A stretch of DNA of 64,000 nucleotides from Sphingomonadaceae bacterium (GTDB lineage: Bacteria > Pseudomonadota > Alphaproteobacteria > Sphingomonadales > Sphingomonadaceae), in the NCBI GenBank assembly GCA_030147805.1, contig JASBUR010000008.1, positions 62,001 through 126,000 on the forward strand, read 5' to 3'. Below are positions 48,560 to 57,393 of this stretch, one piece after another. Each line of letters opens with the position of its first letter. The stretch's first letter is position 1. The notes under the pieces are model-generated. The model had not been told where the DNA came from. It saw nothing but the letters and a program-made list of their open reading frames with translations, and made no database searches. Both the position numbers and the translations under genes were made by a program.

Positions 48560-49780
48560 ATGGATTTCAACGACACCCCGACCGAAGCCGAATACCGCGC
48601 CAAGGTGCGCGCCTGGCTTGCCGACGCGGCCGCCAAGTACAAGGACATGCCCGACGCCGAAGGGCGCAACGCAGAGTTCGTGCGCCGATCGAAGGACTGG
48701 CAGAAGACCAAGCACGACGCCGGCTATACCGGCATCACCTGGCCCAAGGCGATGGGAGGCCAGGGCCTCACCCCCATGCATTCGATCATCTTCAGCCAGG
48801 AGGAATCGAAGACCGCAGCGCCGACCGGCCTCTATGCGATCGGGCTCGGCATGTGCATCCCGACGGTGTTCACCCACGGCAATCCCGAGGTGATCCAGCG
48901 CTTCGTGCCCAAGGCGCTCGAGGGCGGCGAGATCTGGTGCCAGCTGTTCTCCGAACCCGCCGCCGGCTCGGACCTCGCCGGCATCCGCACGCGTGCGGTC
49001 AGGGACGGCGACGACTGGGTGATCAACGGCCAGAAGGTGTGGACTACGAACGCGCACCTCTGCGACTATGGCATCATCGTCACGCGCACCGATCCGTCGA
49101 AGCCCAAGCACAAGGGGCTGACGATGTTCATCGTCGACATGCATGCGCCGGGAGTCGAGGCACGGCCGCTGAAGCAGATGTCGGGCGGCGCCGATTTCAA
49201 CGAGGTGTTCTTTACCGACGTGCGCGTCCCCGACGCCTGGCGGCTCGGCGAGGTCGGCGACGGCTGGAAGGTGGCGCTGACCACGCTGATGCACGAGCGG
49301 CTGGCGGTCGGCGGCAAGCCGCGCCACTCGCCCGACTACAACACGCTCATCGACGTCGCGCGACAGATCGAGACCGAGATGGGCCCGGCGATCGAGGCGA
49401 CGCACGTGCGCCAGAAGATCGCCGACGTCTATCTCGCCGACGAAGGCATCAAGCTGACGCAGATGCGCGCGCTGTCGGCGCTGTCGAAGGGGCAGATCCC
49501 TGGCGCCGAACAGTCGATCTCCAAGGTCGTGGTCGCCAAGAACATGCAGGACATGGCGGCGTTCGCGCTCGACCTGTCGGAGGCTGCGGGCTTCATGACC
49601 GACGGCGGCGGCAGCGACCTCGAACGGCTGCGCGCCAGCTACATGTGGTCGGCGGGGCTCAGGATCGCCGGCGGGACCGACGAGATCCTGCGCAACATCA
49701 TCGCCGAGCGCGTGCTCGGCCTGCCCGGCGATCTGCGCCCCGACAAGGACACGCCGTTCAACGAGGCGAAGCCGCTTTAG
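48560..49780 (+). CDS. Acyl-CoA dehydrogenase (second subunit-like)
   Basis: Flavoprotein of 406 residues. Conserved segments are CQLFSEPAAGSDLAGIRT (flavin and substrate contact), INGQKVWTTNAHL and the C-terminal IAGGTDEILRNIIAERVLGLP. Longer than the upstream partner. It shares the promoter and operator of that gene. The substrate may be a steroid side chain, a branched-chain or a terpenoid acyl-CoA; the sequence does not decide. The stop overlaps that of the small convergent protein gene. Confidence 0.95.
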   Translation: MDFNDTPTEAEYRAKVRAWLADAAAKYKDMPDAEGRNAEFVRRSKDWQKTKHDAGYTGITWPKAMGGQGLTPMHSIIFSQEESKTAAPTGLYAIGLGMCIPTVFTHGNPEVIQRFVPKALEGGEIWCQLFSEPAAGSDLAGIRTRAVRDGDDWVINGQKVWTTNAHLCDYGIIVTRTDPSKPKHKGLTMFIVDMHAPGVEARPLKQMSGGADFNEVFFTDVRVPDAWRLGEVGDGWKVALTTLMHERLAVGGKPRHSPDYNTLIDVARQIETEMGPAIEATHVRQKIADVYLADEGIKLTQMRALSALSKGQIPGAEQSISKVVVAKNMQDMAAFALDLSEAAGFMTDGGGSDLERLRASYMWSAGLRIAGGTDEILRNIIAERVLGLPGDLRPDKDTPFNEAKPL

Positions 49781-50037
49781 GCGCCCGCCTCGGGCTTGGT
49801 GTCGTCGCTCTTTTTGTCGGTCGAAATCCCGGGCGAGCTCCGTTCGTCGTCGGCGCCTTCGGCGCCGGCCGCGGGGACGCCGCCGATCACCTGGGCGTTG
49901 GTGCCGTCATGCGACGCCTGGCCGGCGGGATCGGGCGCCCCGACGCGGCCATGCGCCTGATCGCCGTAGCGGCCGCTGGCATGGTCGCCATACAGCGACG
50001 CATCGTCGCGCGCGGGGCGTTTCGGGGTACCGGTCAT
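49777..50037 (-). CDS. Small disordered protein of unknown function
   Basis: Protein of 86 residues, polar, rich in Gly, Ala, Asp and Pro, without a hydrophobic core. GGAGAAG five bases before the ATG and the tight fit between neighbours favour a real gene. Composition resembles hydrophilic stress-related or conserved disordered proteins. Not recognised. Confidence 0.55.
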   Translation of the reverse strand: MTGTPKRPARDDASLYGDHASGRYGDQAHGRVGAPDPAGQASHDGTNAQVIGGVPAAGAEGADDERSSPGISTDKKSDDTKPEAGA

Positions 50038-50139
50038 GGCACTTCTCCTGCTCTTTGCTCAACGATGCGTCGCCCGGCGCGTTCCGTGGCAACCCTTGGT
50101 GGCTTCGCGCGCTTAACGGCCGGGTAACGAGGAGACGCC

Positions 50140-50958
50140 ATGCGCCGCATCGCGCATCTGTCCGATCTGCATTTCGGCCGGCACGACGGCACCGTGGTCG
50201 CCGGCCTGTCGGCGGCGCTGACCGCGATCGGCCCCGACGCGATCGTCATCAGCGGCGATCTCACGCAGCGCGCGCGGCGCGCGCAGTTCGCGGCAGCGCG
50301 GGAGTTCGTCGACGGGCTGCGAGCGGCGGGCCTGCCGGTCATCGTCGTGCCGGGCAATCACGACGTCCCGCTGTGGGACGTCACGCGCCGCTTCTTCCGG
50401 CCGCTGGCGCGCTTTCGCCGCTATATCGAGCCGCACCCCTTCCCCCTGTTCGCCGACGACAAGGTGGCGATCCTCGGCATCAATACGGCGCGATCGCTGA
50501 CGATCAAGGACGGGCGCGTATCGCGGGAACAGCTGGCGTGCATTCGCGAGCGCTTCGCCGCGGCCCCGCGCGGGGCCCGGCGGATGCTGGTCACGCATCA
50601 CCCGCTCGTCGAGCTTCCGTGGGGCGAAAAGGGCGAGCGACTCGAAGCGGCCGGACGGTCGGCGGCGGCGGTCGAAGCGGCGCTCGATGCGGGCGTCCAC
50701 CTGCTTCTCGCCGGACATCATCACCGGCCGTTCAGCGGCTCGGCGGCCACCTTCCTGACCGCGGGCCATTCGATGCTCGTCGTCCAGGCGGGGACCACCA
50801 CGTCGACGCGGCTGCGCGAGCACGCCAACAGCTTCAACCTCATCGAAAGCGATGGCGACGCGTTGCGCGTCGCAGTCCAGGCCTGGGCGGAGGGCGGCTT
50901 CGAGGAAGCGGCCGACGAAAGCTATCGCTTCGCCGACGGCCGCTGGCACCAAAGCTGA
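50140..50958 (+). CDS. Metallophosphoesterase
   Basis: Calcineurin-like phosphoesterase of 272 residues with the five metal-binding motifs: SDLHFG, GDLT, GNHD, THHP and GHHH. The layout resembles cAMP phosphodiesterase (CpdA/Icc) or a phosphatase of that class. GAGGAG precedes the ATG. It converges with the lipid kinase gene, ten bases between stops. Confidence 0.93.
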   Translation: MRRIAHLSDLHFGRHDGTVVAGLSAALTAIGPDAIVISGDLTQRARRAQFAAAREFVDGLRAAGLPVIVVPGNHDVPLWDVTRRFFRPLARFRRYIEPHPFPLFADDKVAILGINTARSLTIKDGRVSREQLACIRERFAAAPRGARRMLVTHHPLVELPWGEKGERLEAAGRSAAAVEAALDAGVHLLLAGHHHRPFSGSAATFLTAGHSMLVVQAGTTTSTRLREHANSFNLIESDGDALRVAVQAWAEGGFEEAADESYRFADGRWHQS

Positions 50959-50968
50959 GCGTCGGGTC

Positions 50969-51883
50969 CTAGTTCAGGTCGGCGCGATCCGCCGGGACCA
51001 TCACGCGCAGCGCCTGACGCTCGACCGCGCATTCGATCGGCGTCTGGGCGAGGACTTCGCCGTCGACCGACACCGGCTCGCTGGGCTCGGTCTCGATCCG
51101 GATCCTGCGGCCGCGCAGCGACACGATGCGCTGATGCGCCGGCGGGCGACCGGCCATCGAGCGCAGCCAGGTCTCCACGAGGTGACGGCGCTTGGTCCCC
51201 TGCACGACCTGTACCACCATGTCCTCGCTCTCGACGTTCGAATCGTCGGCGACGCGCAGCCCGCCAAGGAAGCTGCCGTTGACGACGCGCACCTCGAGCG
51301 CCTTGAACTCGCGGCTTTCGCCATCGGTGACCACCGTGCAGCGGAAGGGCCTGAAGCGCATCAGCGCGACAAGACCGTAGATCGCATAGCCGACCCGCCC
51401 GAAATATTTCTTCAGGCTCGGCGGGATGCCCTGATTGACGATCGACGGCATGCCGATCGCCAGCGCGTTGGCGAACAGATCGGTCCCGACGCGACCGAGA
51501 TCGACCTCGACCGCCTTGCCATCGAGCAAGACACCGATCGCACCTTCCAGATCGAAGGGCACGGTGAGCGTCCGCGCGAAGCAATTGGCGGTGCCCAGCG
51601 GCAGGATGCCGAGCGTCACCGCCTTGTGCGCGACATGATCGACGACCGAGCTGACCGTGCCGTCGCCGCCGCCGACGATGATGAACTCGCTGCCGGCCGC
51701 GACCGCTTCACGAACGATTTCGGGCAGGCGCTCGGGGTTGCGCACCGAATAGGCGCCGTCGAACGTCACGCCGCGCGCGCCCAAGAGCCGCTTGGCATCC
51801 TTGAACAGGTGCCGCCCCTTGCGCGACTTGGTGTTGACCACCAGCACCGCGCGCCGCGGCGATGCATTCGCCGGTGCGGTCAT
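50969..51883 (-). CDS. Diacylglycerol/lipid kinase family protein
   Basis: Catalytic domain of 304 residues of the YegS/DgkB type. The ATP-binding GGGDGTVSSV motif (near 71-80) and the PLGTANCFAR stretch (near 96-105) are intact. Probably phosphorylates a membrane lipid or sphingosine-like substrate. It is 61 bases downstream of the OmpA-like lipoprotein gene on the same strand. Substrate not established. Confidence 0.92.
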   Translation of the reverse strand: MTAPANASPRRAVLVVNTKSRKGRHLFKDAKRLLGARGVTFDGAYSVRNPERLPEIVREAVAAGSEFIIVGGGDGTVSSVVDHVAHKAVTLGILPLGTANCFARTLTVPFDLEGAIGVLLDGKAVEVDLGRVGTDLFANALAIGMPSIVNQGIPPSLKKYFGRVGYAIYGLVALMRFRPFRCTVVTDGESREFKALEVRVVNGSFLGGLRVADDSNVESEDMVVQVVQGTKRRHLVETWLRSMAGRPPAHQRIVSLRGRRIRIETEPSEPVSVDGEVLAQTPIECAVERQALRVMVPADRADLN

Positions 51884-51944
51884 TCAGGCGGCACGGCGGC
51901 GGAGGCTCATGCTGCAAGAAGCCGCCACGCCGGCTTTTGCTCCA

Positions 51945-52391
51945 TCACCCGGTGACGAAGATTTCGACGCGACGATCGTCCGCCGCCGAACCGCTGCGCG
52001 CCTGTCGCTCGCCGACGACCCTGACGCCGATGATCGTCGCCGGCACCCCGGCGTCGATCAGCCGCGTGCGCACCGCTTCGACCCGCGCCGCCGACAGCCG
52101 CCGGTTGAGCCGCGCGGGCCCCGACGTATCGGCATGGCCCGCGAGGGTGATCCGCGTCCAGCCCGCACGCGCCGGATCGGCGACCAGCCGCTCGAGGATC
52201 GCTTCGGCCTCGCCGGTGAGTACGGCGCTGCCGATGTCGAAATAGATGGTGAACAGCGGCGCGTCGGCCGGGCCGACGTCGCCTTGCGGCACCATGTCGG
52301 CGAGCGCCAGCTCCTGCGTCGGCGGCGGCGTGCAGGCCGTCACCGCCACGACGAGCGGCAATAGGACGAGAGCAGGCCACTGCATGCGCAT
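51945..52391 (-). CDS. OmpA-like lipoprotein
   Basis: Outer-membrane lipoprotein of 148 residues. The lipobox AVTAC sets Cys at 20 and is followed by a linker and an OmpA-C-like peptidoglycan-binding domain (TIYFDIGSAVLTGEAEAILERL, HADTSGPARLNRRLSAARVEAV). The family Asp and Arg that bind diaminopimelate are present. It probably tethers the outer membrane to peptidoglycan. The second ATG at 52385 is an alternative start. Confidence 0.9.
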   Translation of the reverse strand: MRMQWPALVLLPLVVAVTACTPPPTQELALADMVPQGDVGPADAPLFTIYFDIGSAVLTGEAEAILERLVADPARAGWTRITLAGHADTSGPARLNRRLSAARVEAVRTRLIDAGVPATIIGVRVVGERQARSGSAADDRRVEIFVTG

Positions 52392-52550
52392 CTTCGATCA
52401 CTCCGCAGCGCGTCGATATCGCACGCGCCGACCCCATATCGTTGCAGATGCGACGATCGGTGCCAATGGCTCGCCGGAACGACCCGTCGGCGGGGCAGAC
52501 CGTGGTGACGAGATATTCTTGACCGGCGCGCCACGCTAAGCTTTCTGGCG

Positions 52551-54332
52551 ATGAGCGCACAGTCGATGGGGAGCCTCAATGCGCCGCGCCAGCCGGGCGA
52601 CAGTCGGATGAACGGGCGCACGCGCCTGCCCGACGGCCTGCGCCGTGCGCCGTCGGCCGCGCTGGTCGCCGTGATCCTGCTGCTGGGGCTCGGCCTGGCG
52701 GTCACCGCCTACAGCGAACGCCAGTTCCAGCTGCGCAGCCGGCAGGAGGCGGCGGTCCAGGCGGCGATGCTGGCGGCCAGCGTCAGCGTCGCGCTCGAGT
52801 TCGAAGATGCGTCGATCGCGCGTGAGAACGTGCGTTCGCTCAGCGCCAATCCGTCGATCGACGCGGCCGGTGTCTACGACGCAGCGGGCCGCGGCGTCGC
52901 CGGCTACGCCCGTGACGGTCGGCCGCTGCCGATCAGCCCGCCCGATGGCGAGGCCACGGTCGGCGACCGCCTGTCGATCACCGTGCCGGTGGTCGCCGCG
53001 GGCGAGCGCATCGGCAGCGCCTATGTCCGCACCTCGGTCGAACCCTTCGCGCAGCGGCTGGCGCGCTACGGCGTGATCATGCTGCTCGCCATGATGGCCG
53101 GCCTTGCGGCGATGGTGGTGGCGGTATCGGCGGCACAGCAGCGGCGCATCAATGCGGCGCTGCGCAGCGAGATCGCCGAGCGCGAGGCCGCCGAGGAACG
53201 GCTACGCCAGGCGCAGAAGATGCAGGCGGTCGGCCAGCTGACCGGCGGCATCGCGCACGACTTCAACAATCTGCTGACGCCGATCATGGGCGGGCTGGAG
53301 ATCATCACCAGCGTCACCACCGAGCCGCGCACCCGCTCGCTCGCCGCCAATGCGCTCGAGGCGGCGCGGCGCGGCGCGAAGCTGACCGGACAGCTGCTGG
53401 CCTTCTCGCGCACGCACCGCCTCAGCAGCGCCGCGGTGCCGGTCAACGAGCTGATCGAGAACATGCAGCAGCTCCTGCATCATACCCTCGGCCCTTCGGT
53501 GCGGGTGCGGCTCGCGCTCGATCCCGATTGCGGCGTTGCACTGTGCGATGCCAATCAGATCGAGAATGCCGTGCTCAACCTCGCGATCAACTCGCGCGAT
53601 GCGATGGCCGACGGCGGCACGCTCACCATCGCCACTTCGTGCGAGACCATCGACGACGATGGCGAGCTGGCGGCGGGCGACTATGTCGCGATCACGATCA
53701 GCGACACCGGCAGCGGCATGTCGCCCGAGGTGCTGGCGCGCGCGACCGAGCCCTTCTTCACGACCAAGGAGATCGGGCGGGGGACCGGCCTCGGCCTGGC
53801 GCAGGTCTATGGCGTCGCGCAGCAGTTCAACGGTACGCTGCGCATCGAAAGCGAGGTCGGCGTGGGCACCACCATCCGCATGCTGCTGCCCGCCGCGGTC
53901 GGCGATGCCCCGGCGCACGCCGCCGTCGCCGAGGCGCAGGTGAAGGTCGGCCGGCGCGCCGGACATATCCTGATCATCGACGACGACGGCGATGTTCGCG
54001 CCTTCCTCGTCTCGACGCTGCAAGGGCTCGGCTATGATGTGCGGTCGGCGGAGGATGCCGAAGCGGGGCTGCGGCTCCTCGCCGAACGGGCCCCCGATCT
54101 CCTGCTCGTCGATTATGCGATGCCGGGAATGAACGGCGCCGACGTCGCGCGCCGCGCGCGGGCAACGCATCCGGCGCTGCCGATCGTCTTCGTCACCGGC
54201 CATGCCGACACCGCCGACCTTGCGACAGCGATCGGCCCCGACGCCCCGGTGCTGCACAAGCCCTTCGGCGCGCGCGAGCTGGCGGCGATGGTCGACCGCT
54301 ATTTTCCACAACCGCGACCGCACGCCGCGTGA
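52551..54332 (+). CDS. Hybrid sensor histidine kinase
   Basis: Membrane kinase of 593 residues. Two membrane helices (about 35-53 and 172-195) enclose a periplasmic sensor region, probably CHASE8-like. Then a phospho-acceptor His (GGIAHDFNNLL, H236), an ATPase domain (NLAINSRDAM, DTGSGMSP, GTGLGLAQV) and a C-terminal receiver with D521 (LLVDYAMPG) and Lys in LHKPFG. A separate output regulator is not nearby, so the phosphate probably passes to a distant response regulator or phosphotransferase. The stop overlaps the start of the small secreted protein gene. Confidence 0.94.
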   Translation: MSAQSMGSLNAPRQPGDSRMNGRTRLPDGLRRAPSAALVAVILLLGLGLAVTAYSERQFQLRSRQEAAVQAAMLAASVSVALEFEDASIARENVRSLSANPSIDAAGVYDAAGRGVAGYARDGRPLPISPPDGEATVGDRLSITVPVVAAGERIGSAYVRTSVEPFAQRLARYGVIMLLAMMAGLAAMVVAVSAAQQRRINAALRSEIAEREAAEERLRQAQKMQAVGQLTGGIAHDFNNLLTPIMGGLEIITSVTTEPRTRSLAANALEAARRGAKLTGQLLAFSRTHRLSSAAVPVNELIENMQQLLHHTLGPSVRVRLALDPDCGVALCDANQIENAVLNLAINSRDAMADGGTLTIATSCETIDDDGELAAGDYVAITISDTGSGMSPEVLARATEPFFTTKEIGRGTGLGLAQVYGVAQQFNGTLRIESEVGVGTTIRMLLPAAVGDAPAHAAVAEAQVKVGRRAGHILIIDDDGDVRAFLVSTLQGLGYDVRSAEDAEAGLRLLAERAPDLLLVDYAMPGMNGADVARRARATHPALPIVFVTGHADTADLATAIGPDAPVLHKPFGARELAAMVDRYFPQPRPHAA

Positions 54333-54793
54333 TGCCGCCGCCCCGCTTCCTCCTCGGCCTGCTGGCCCCGCTGGCATCGGTCGTCGTCGTGCCAGCCCCC
54401 GCCGCGGCGCAGACGGTGATGGCGGTATGTACCGACCCCAAGGGCCGTGGCTTCGAGACGACGCCCGCCAAGGGCTGGGTCTTCAACCGGCTGAAGGGTG
54501 CGGTGCTCACCTTCGGACGCGACCGCGCCGGCCGGCCCGACGTCGTCATCCGCGACAAGTCGCGCACCATCAGCCTCGTCCGCGACGGTGCCCGGCTGAC
54601 CGTGACCCACCAGGCCCGTGACCTCAATTATTTCATCCTGACCGCCGTCTATCAGCAGGCGCAGGTCGATACCTTCCAGGTCACCTTCCTGCCCAGCGGC
54701 AAGGGCCGGCTGGTGTGGACGTCGGTGCGCAGCCACCTGCCGCCCAAGGACGAAACGCGCGCGACCTTCCTCGTCGCCGAGTGCACGCGGTGA
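54332..54793 (+). CDS. Small secreted protein of unknown function
   Basis: Exported protein of 153 residues: signal peptide (about 1-26, ending PAAAQ) then a mature beta-rich domain ([18 protein letters not shown] and [18 protein letters not shown]). Two cysteines, at about 33 and near the C-terminal ECTR, may pair. The ATG overlaps the kinase stop (TGATG); an adjacent GTG at 54329 adds one residue. Not recognised. Confidence 0.7.
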   Translation: MPPPRFLLGLLAPLASVVVVPAPAAAQTVMAVCTDPKGRGFETTPAKGWVFNRLKGAVLTFGRDRAGRPDVVIRDKSRTISLVRDGARLTVTHQARDLNYFILTAVYQQAQVDTFQVTFLPSGKGRLVWTSVRSHLPPKDETRATFLVAECTR

Positions 54794-54844
54794 GCCTGTT
54801 GCACGCCGGCGCGGCGAGTTTTGGTTTCACGGGCGCGACATAAG

Positions 54845-54881
54845 GTTTCTTGCGTTCGCCACTCAGCTTACGCAAAGAAAC
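54845..54881 (+). promoter_or_regulatory. Inverted repeat directly before the DAHP synthase gene
   Basis: GTTTCTTGCGT and ACGCAAAGAAAC pair with one bulge over a 14-base loop, ending three bases before the ATG at 54885. No good Shine-Dalgarno sequence is visible. It could be an operator for an aromatic-pathway regulator or an RNA hairpin controlling translation. Confidence 0.45.
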
Positions 54882-54884
54882 AAC

Positions 54885-56288
54885 ATGACGACGAGCCTCA
54901 GCCCCCGCCCCGCCCCCCGTTCCGCCTGGACGCGCGACGGCTGGCGCGCGTTCGAGGCGCGCCAGCTCCCCAATTATCCCGACGCGGCAGTGGTCGACGA
55001 GGTCGAGCGCGAGCTGCGCGCCTACCCGCCGTTGGTGTTCGCCGGCGAGGCGCGGCAGCTCAAGCGCGACCTGGCGCAGGTGGCCGCCGGCAAGGCCTTC
55101 CTGCTGCAGGGCGGCGACTGCGCCGAGAGCTTTGCCGAATTCCACCCCGACAACATCCGCGACACCTTCCGCGTCATCCTGCAGATGGCGGTGGTGCTGA
55201 CCTATGCGTCGAAGCTGCCGGTCGTGAAGGTCGGCCGTATCGCCGGCCAGTTCGCCAAGCCGCGCTCGTCGGACCTGGAGGAACTGGGCGGCGTCTCGCT
55301 GCCGAGCTACCGCGGCGACATCGTCAACGACATGGCGTTCGAAGAAGGCGCGCGCGCCCCCGACCCGCGGCGCATGCTGCGCGCCTACATGCAGTCGGCG
55401 TCGACCTTGAACCTGCTGCGCGCCTTCGCGCAGGGCGGCTATGCCAATCTCGCGCAGGTCCACAAGTGGAACCTCGACTTCGTCGGGCGTTCGCCCTGGG
55501 CGAAGAAGTTCGAGGTGGTCGCCGAGCGCATCGGCGAGGCGCTGGCGTTCATGGAGGCCTGCGGCCTGTCGCCCGAGACGGTCCCGCAGCTCAAGGGCAC
55601 CGACTTCTACACCAGCCACGAGGCGCTGCTGCTCGGCTACGAGAGCGCGATGACGCGGCAGGACAGCCTGACCGGCGACTGGGTCGACACCTCGGCACAC
55701 ATGCTGTGGATCGGCGACCGCACGCGCTTCGAGGGTTCGGCGCATGTCGAATTCCTGCGCGGCGTGCTCAACCCGATCGGCCTCAAGGCCGGCCCGAGCC
55801 TCGAGCCCGACGCGCTGCTGCGCCTGATCGACACGCTCAATCCCGCAAACGAGCCCGGGCGGCTGACGGTGATCACCCGCTTCGGCTTCGACAAGGTCGA
55901 GGCGGCGCTCCCGAAGCTGGTGCGCGCCGTCAAGCGCGAGGGCCGCGAGGTCGTCTGGTCGTGCGACCCGATGCACGGCAATACGGTGAAGGCGCCCAAC
56001 GGCTACAAGACGCGGCCGTTCGACCGCATCCTCGCCGAGGTGAAGGGCTTCTTCGCGGTGCACCGCGCCGAGGGAACGCATGCCGGCGGCATCCACGCCG
56101 AAATGACCGGGCAGAACGTCACCGAATGCACCGGCGGCGCGGTGGCGATCACCGACGAGGCGCTCGCCGACCGCTACCACACGCATTGCGACCCGCGCTT
56201 GAACGCCGGGCAGAGCCTCGAGCTCGCCTTCCTGCTCGCCGAGCAGCTGAAAGCCGAGATCGCCGACCGCGAGGCGCGCGCCGCCTGA
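54885..56288 (+). CDS. Class II 3-deoxy-7-phosphoheptulonate synthase
   Basis: First step of the shikimate pathway, 467 residues, of the plant/AroG(II) type. Metal and substrate motifs: QGGDCAESF (Cys near 84), [12 protein letters not shown] and CDPMHGNT, then [18 protein letters not shown]. This class replaces AroF/G/H in many alphaproteobacteria and plants; it is usually regulated by aromatic amino acids or chorismate. Chorismate synthase (aroC) is also in the window, 33 kb away. Confidence 0.96.
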   Translation: MTTSLSPRPAPRSAWTRDGWRAFEARQLPNYPDAAVVDEVERELRAYPPLVFAGEARQLKRDLAQVAAGKAFLLQGGDCAESFAEFHPDNIRDTFRVILQMAVVLTYASKLPVVKVGRIAGQFAKPRSSDLEELGGVSLPSYRGDIVNDMAFEEGARAPDPRRMLRAYMQSASTLNLLRAFAQGGYANLAQVHKWNLDFVGRSPWAKKFEVVAERIGEALAFMEACGLSPETVPQLKGTDFYTSHEALLLGYESAMTRQDSLTGDWVDTSAHMLWIGDRTRFEGSAHVEFLRGVLNPIGLKAGPSLEPDALLRLIDTLNPANEPGRLTVITRFGFDKVEAALPKLVRAVKREGREVVWSCDPMHGNTVKAPNGYKTRPFDRILAEVKGFFAVHRAEGTHAGGIHAEMTGQNVTECTGGAVAITDEALADRYHTHCDPRLNAGQSLELAFLLAEQLKAEIADREARAA

Positions 56289-56372
56289 ACCGCGGTCGCC
56301 TCTTTCGTTGGGTCGGCGGAACGCTATCCGTCGGTTGCGTGTTGCTGAAGAACCCAACCAAGGAGACCCCGC

Positions 56373-56444
56373 ATGGGACGTAATGTCAGCATCAGCCTCG
56401 GCGCGCTCATCCTCATCATCATCGTCGTCGCGATCATCTTCTAG
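56373..56444 (+). CDS. 23-residue hydrophobic peptide
   Basis: ATG at 56373 with AAGGAG nine bases upstream opens a 24-codon frame: a polar start (MGRNVSI) and a strongly hydrophobic stretch (LGALILIIIVVAIIF). A good ribosome site and the fit between genes argue for expression, as a small membrane peptide. I recall comparable short genes in sphingomonads but cannot check. Confidence 0.55.
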   Translation: MGRNVSISLGALILIIIVVAIIF

Positions 56445-56490
56445 ACGCGCCGCGTCGCAGCCGGACTAGTCCAGGGGGGCCGCGGGCGTC

Positions 56491-56519
56491 TTGACACCCG
56501 CGCCGCCGCCGCATAGGTG
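56491..56519 (+). promoter_or_regulatory. Promoter-like -35 box of tRNA-Glu
   Basis: A perfect TTGACA (56491-56496) stands 44 bases before the tRNA. After 17 bases the -10 candidate TAGGTG (56514-56519) is weak. Transcription would begin close to 56527. Confidence 0.5.
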
Positions 56520-56534
56520 ACGCCCTCCGCCAGC

Positions 56535-56609
56535 GGCCCCTTCGTCTAGCGGTCAGGACGTCGCCCTCTCACGGCGAAAACACGGGTTCGATTCCCGTAG
56601 GGGTCACCA
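56535..56609 (+). tRNA. tRNA-Glu, anticodon CTC
   Basis: Cloverleaf of 75 bases including an encoded CCA. Acceptor stem GGCCCCT with AGGGGTC, D-stem region TCTAGCGGTCAGGA, anticodon stem TCGCC/GGCGA with loop CTCTCAC (anticodon CTC), and T-loop GTTCGATTC. The discriminator is A73. The gene decodes GAG codons. Confidence 0.97.
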
Positions 56610-57393
56610 GCGTGTGGATAAGAACCCGCTAAAGAGTTCACCGCAAAGGAAAACCACCTATTTCAATGGCTTCCCATCCGGGGAGTTTACGAATGGGTTG
56701 GACTATATGTGGCATATGCCTCCCAGGCCGTTCACCAAGCCGAATGCCCGATTCTGGCAGGATCGCTCGGAGATCCTGGCGGGGTTGCGCGCGCTCACCG
56801 ACGGCAACCATAGGTGAGGGGATCCGCCCTGCTGGGATGCATAGGGGAGTGAGATGAGCGATCCGTTGACGGCGTGGGATCCCGCACAGGTCAGGAACTG
56901 GCTGGAGCGCCGCCTTGCCGCGTCCAAGCTGGATCGGGCGGCAGCAGACCGGCGCGGATACGCAGCCCAGGACGACTATGACAAGGCCGCCGCCGAGGAA
57001 TGGGTCTGCCGTGCCTTGCAGACCGCGGATTGCGCCGACGATCAGGCTGCCTTCGCCAAACGCCTCAAGGAATTGATCGCGCAGGAAGCGTATCAGGTGA
57101 CCGGCATCTATGACGATGTGCGGTTCGAGCGGCATGTCCGCGGCCAACTCAGGAAGTGGCGAAGATGACCAAAGCGAACGAGGGGTTCGACAGGGTGCTG
57201 CGCTTTCAGTGAGCGCGGCCCCCGCCTGGATCGTCGAGGCCTGTCCAGCGATTGTCGAACGTCTGGCGCGGGGCGTCGCCTTTGCACCGGCCCAGTGCTT
57301 TCTCGACAACAGCCCAGGCGGGGCGGCATTGCGCGCCGCCAAGCGCTGGTTGAGCTCGCACTGCGCCGCGAAGACGATTCGTACAGAGCAGCG
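56610..57393 (+). other. Stretch of atypical composition behind tRNA-Glu
   Basis: GC drops here and sequence character changes directly after the tRNA CCA; the normal GC-rich style returns before 57394. One plausible gene (56854-57168) is listed on its own. The frame 56614-56817 begins with GTG right at the tRNA end, has no ribosome site and no recognisable product. Between 57169 and 57393 I find nothing convincing. This may be a remnant of an element that integrated at the tRNA, but no integrase and no repeated tRNA end are visible. Confidence 0.5.
56854..57168 (+). CDS. Hypothetical protein in the tRNA-adjacent stretch
   Basis: Protein of 104 residues, charged and mostly helical, with two cysteines and no membrane segment. 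GGGGAG lies five bases before the ATG, a convincing ribosome site. Nothing recognisable in the sequence. Codon use is less GC-biased than in neighbouring genes, consistent with acquired DNA. Confidence 0.55.
   Translation: MSDPLTAWDPAQVRNWLERRLAASKLDRAAADRRGYAAQDDYDKAAAEEWVCRALQTADCADDQAAFAKRLKELIAQEAYQVTGIYDDVRFERHVRGQLRKWRR

Noticed and set aside
48277-50127. Frame of 616 codons over the acyl-CoA dehydrogenases
   Set aside because: Out of frame with both recognised enzymes; Arg-rich translation typical of shadow frames.
56614-56817. GTG-initiated frame directly after tRNA-Glu
   Set aside because: No ribosome site, begins at the tRNA end and has no recognisable product; kept only as part of the atypical stretch.
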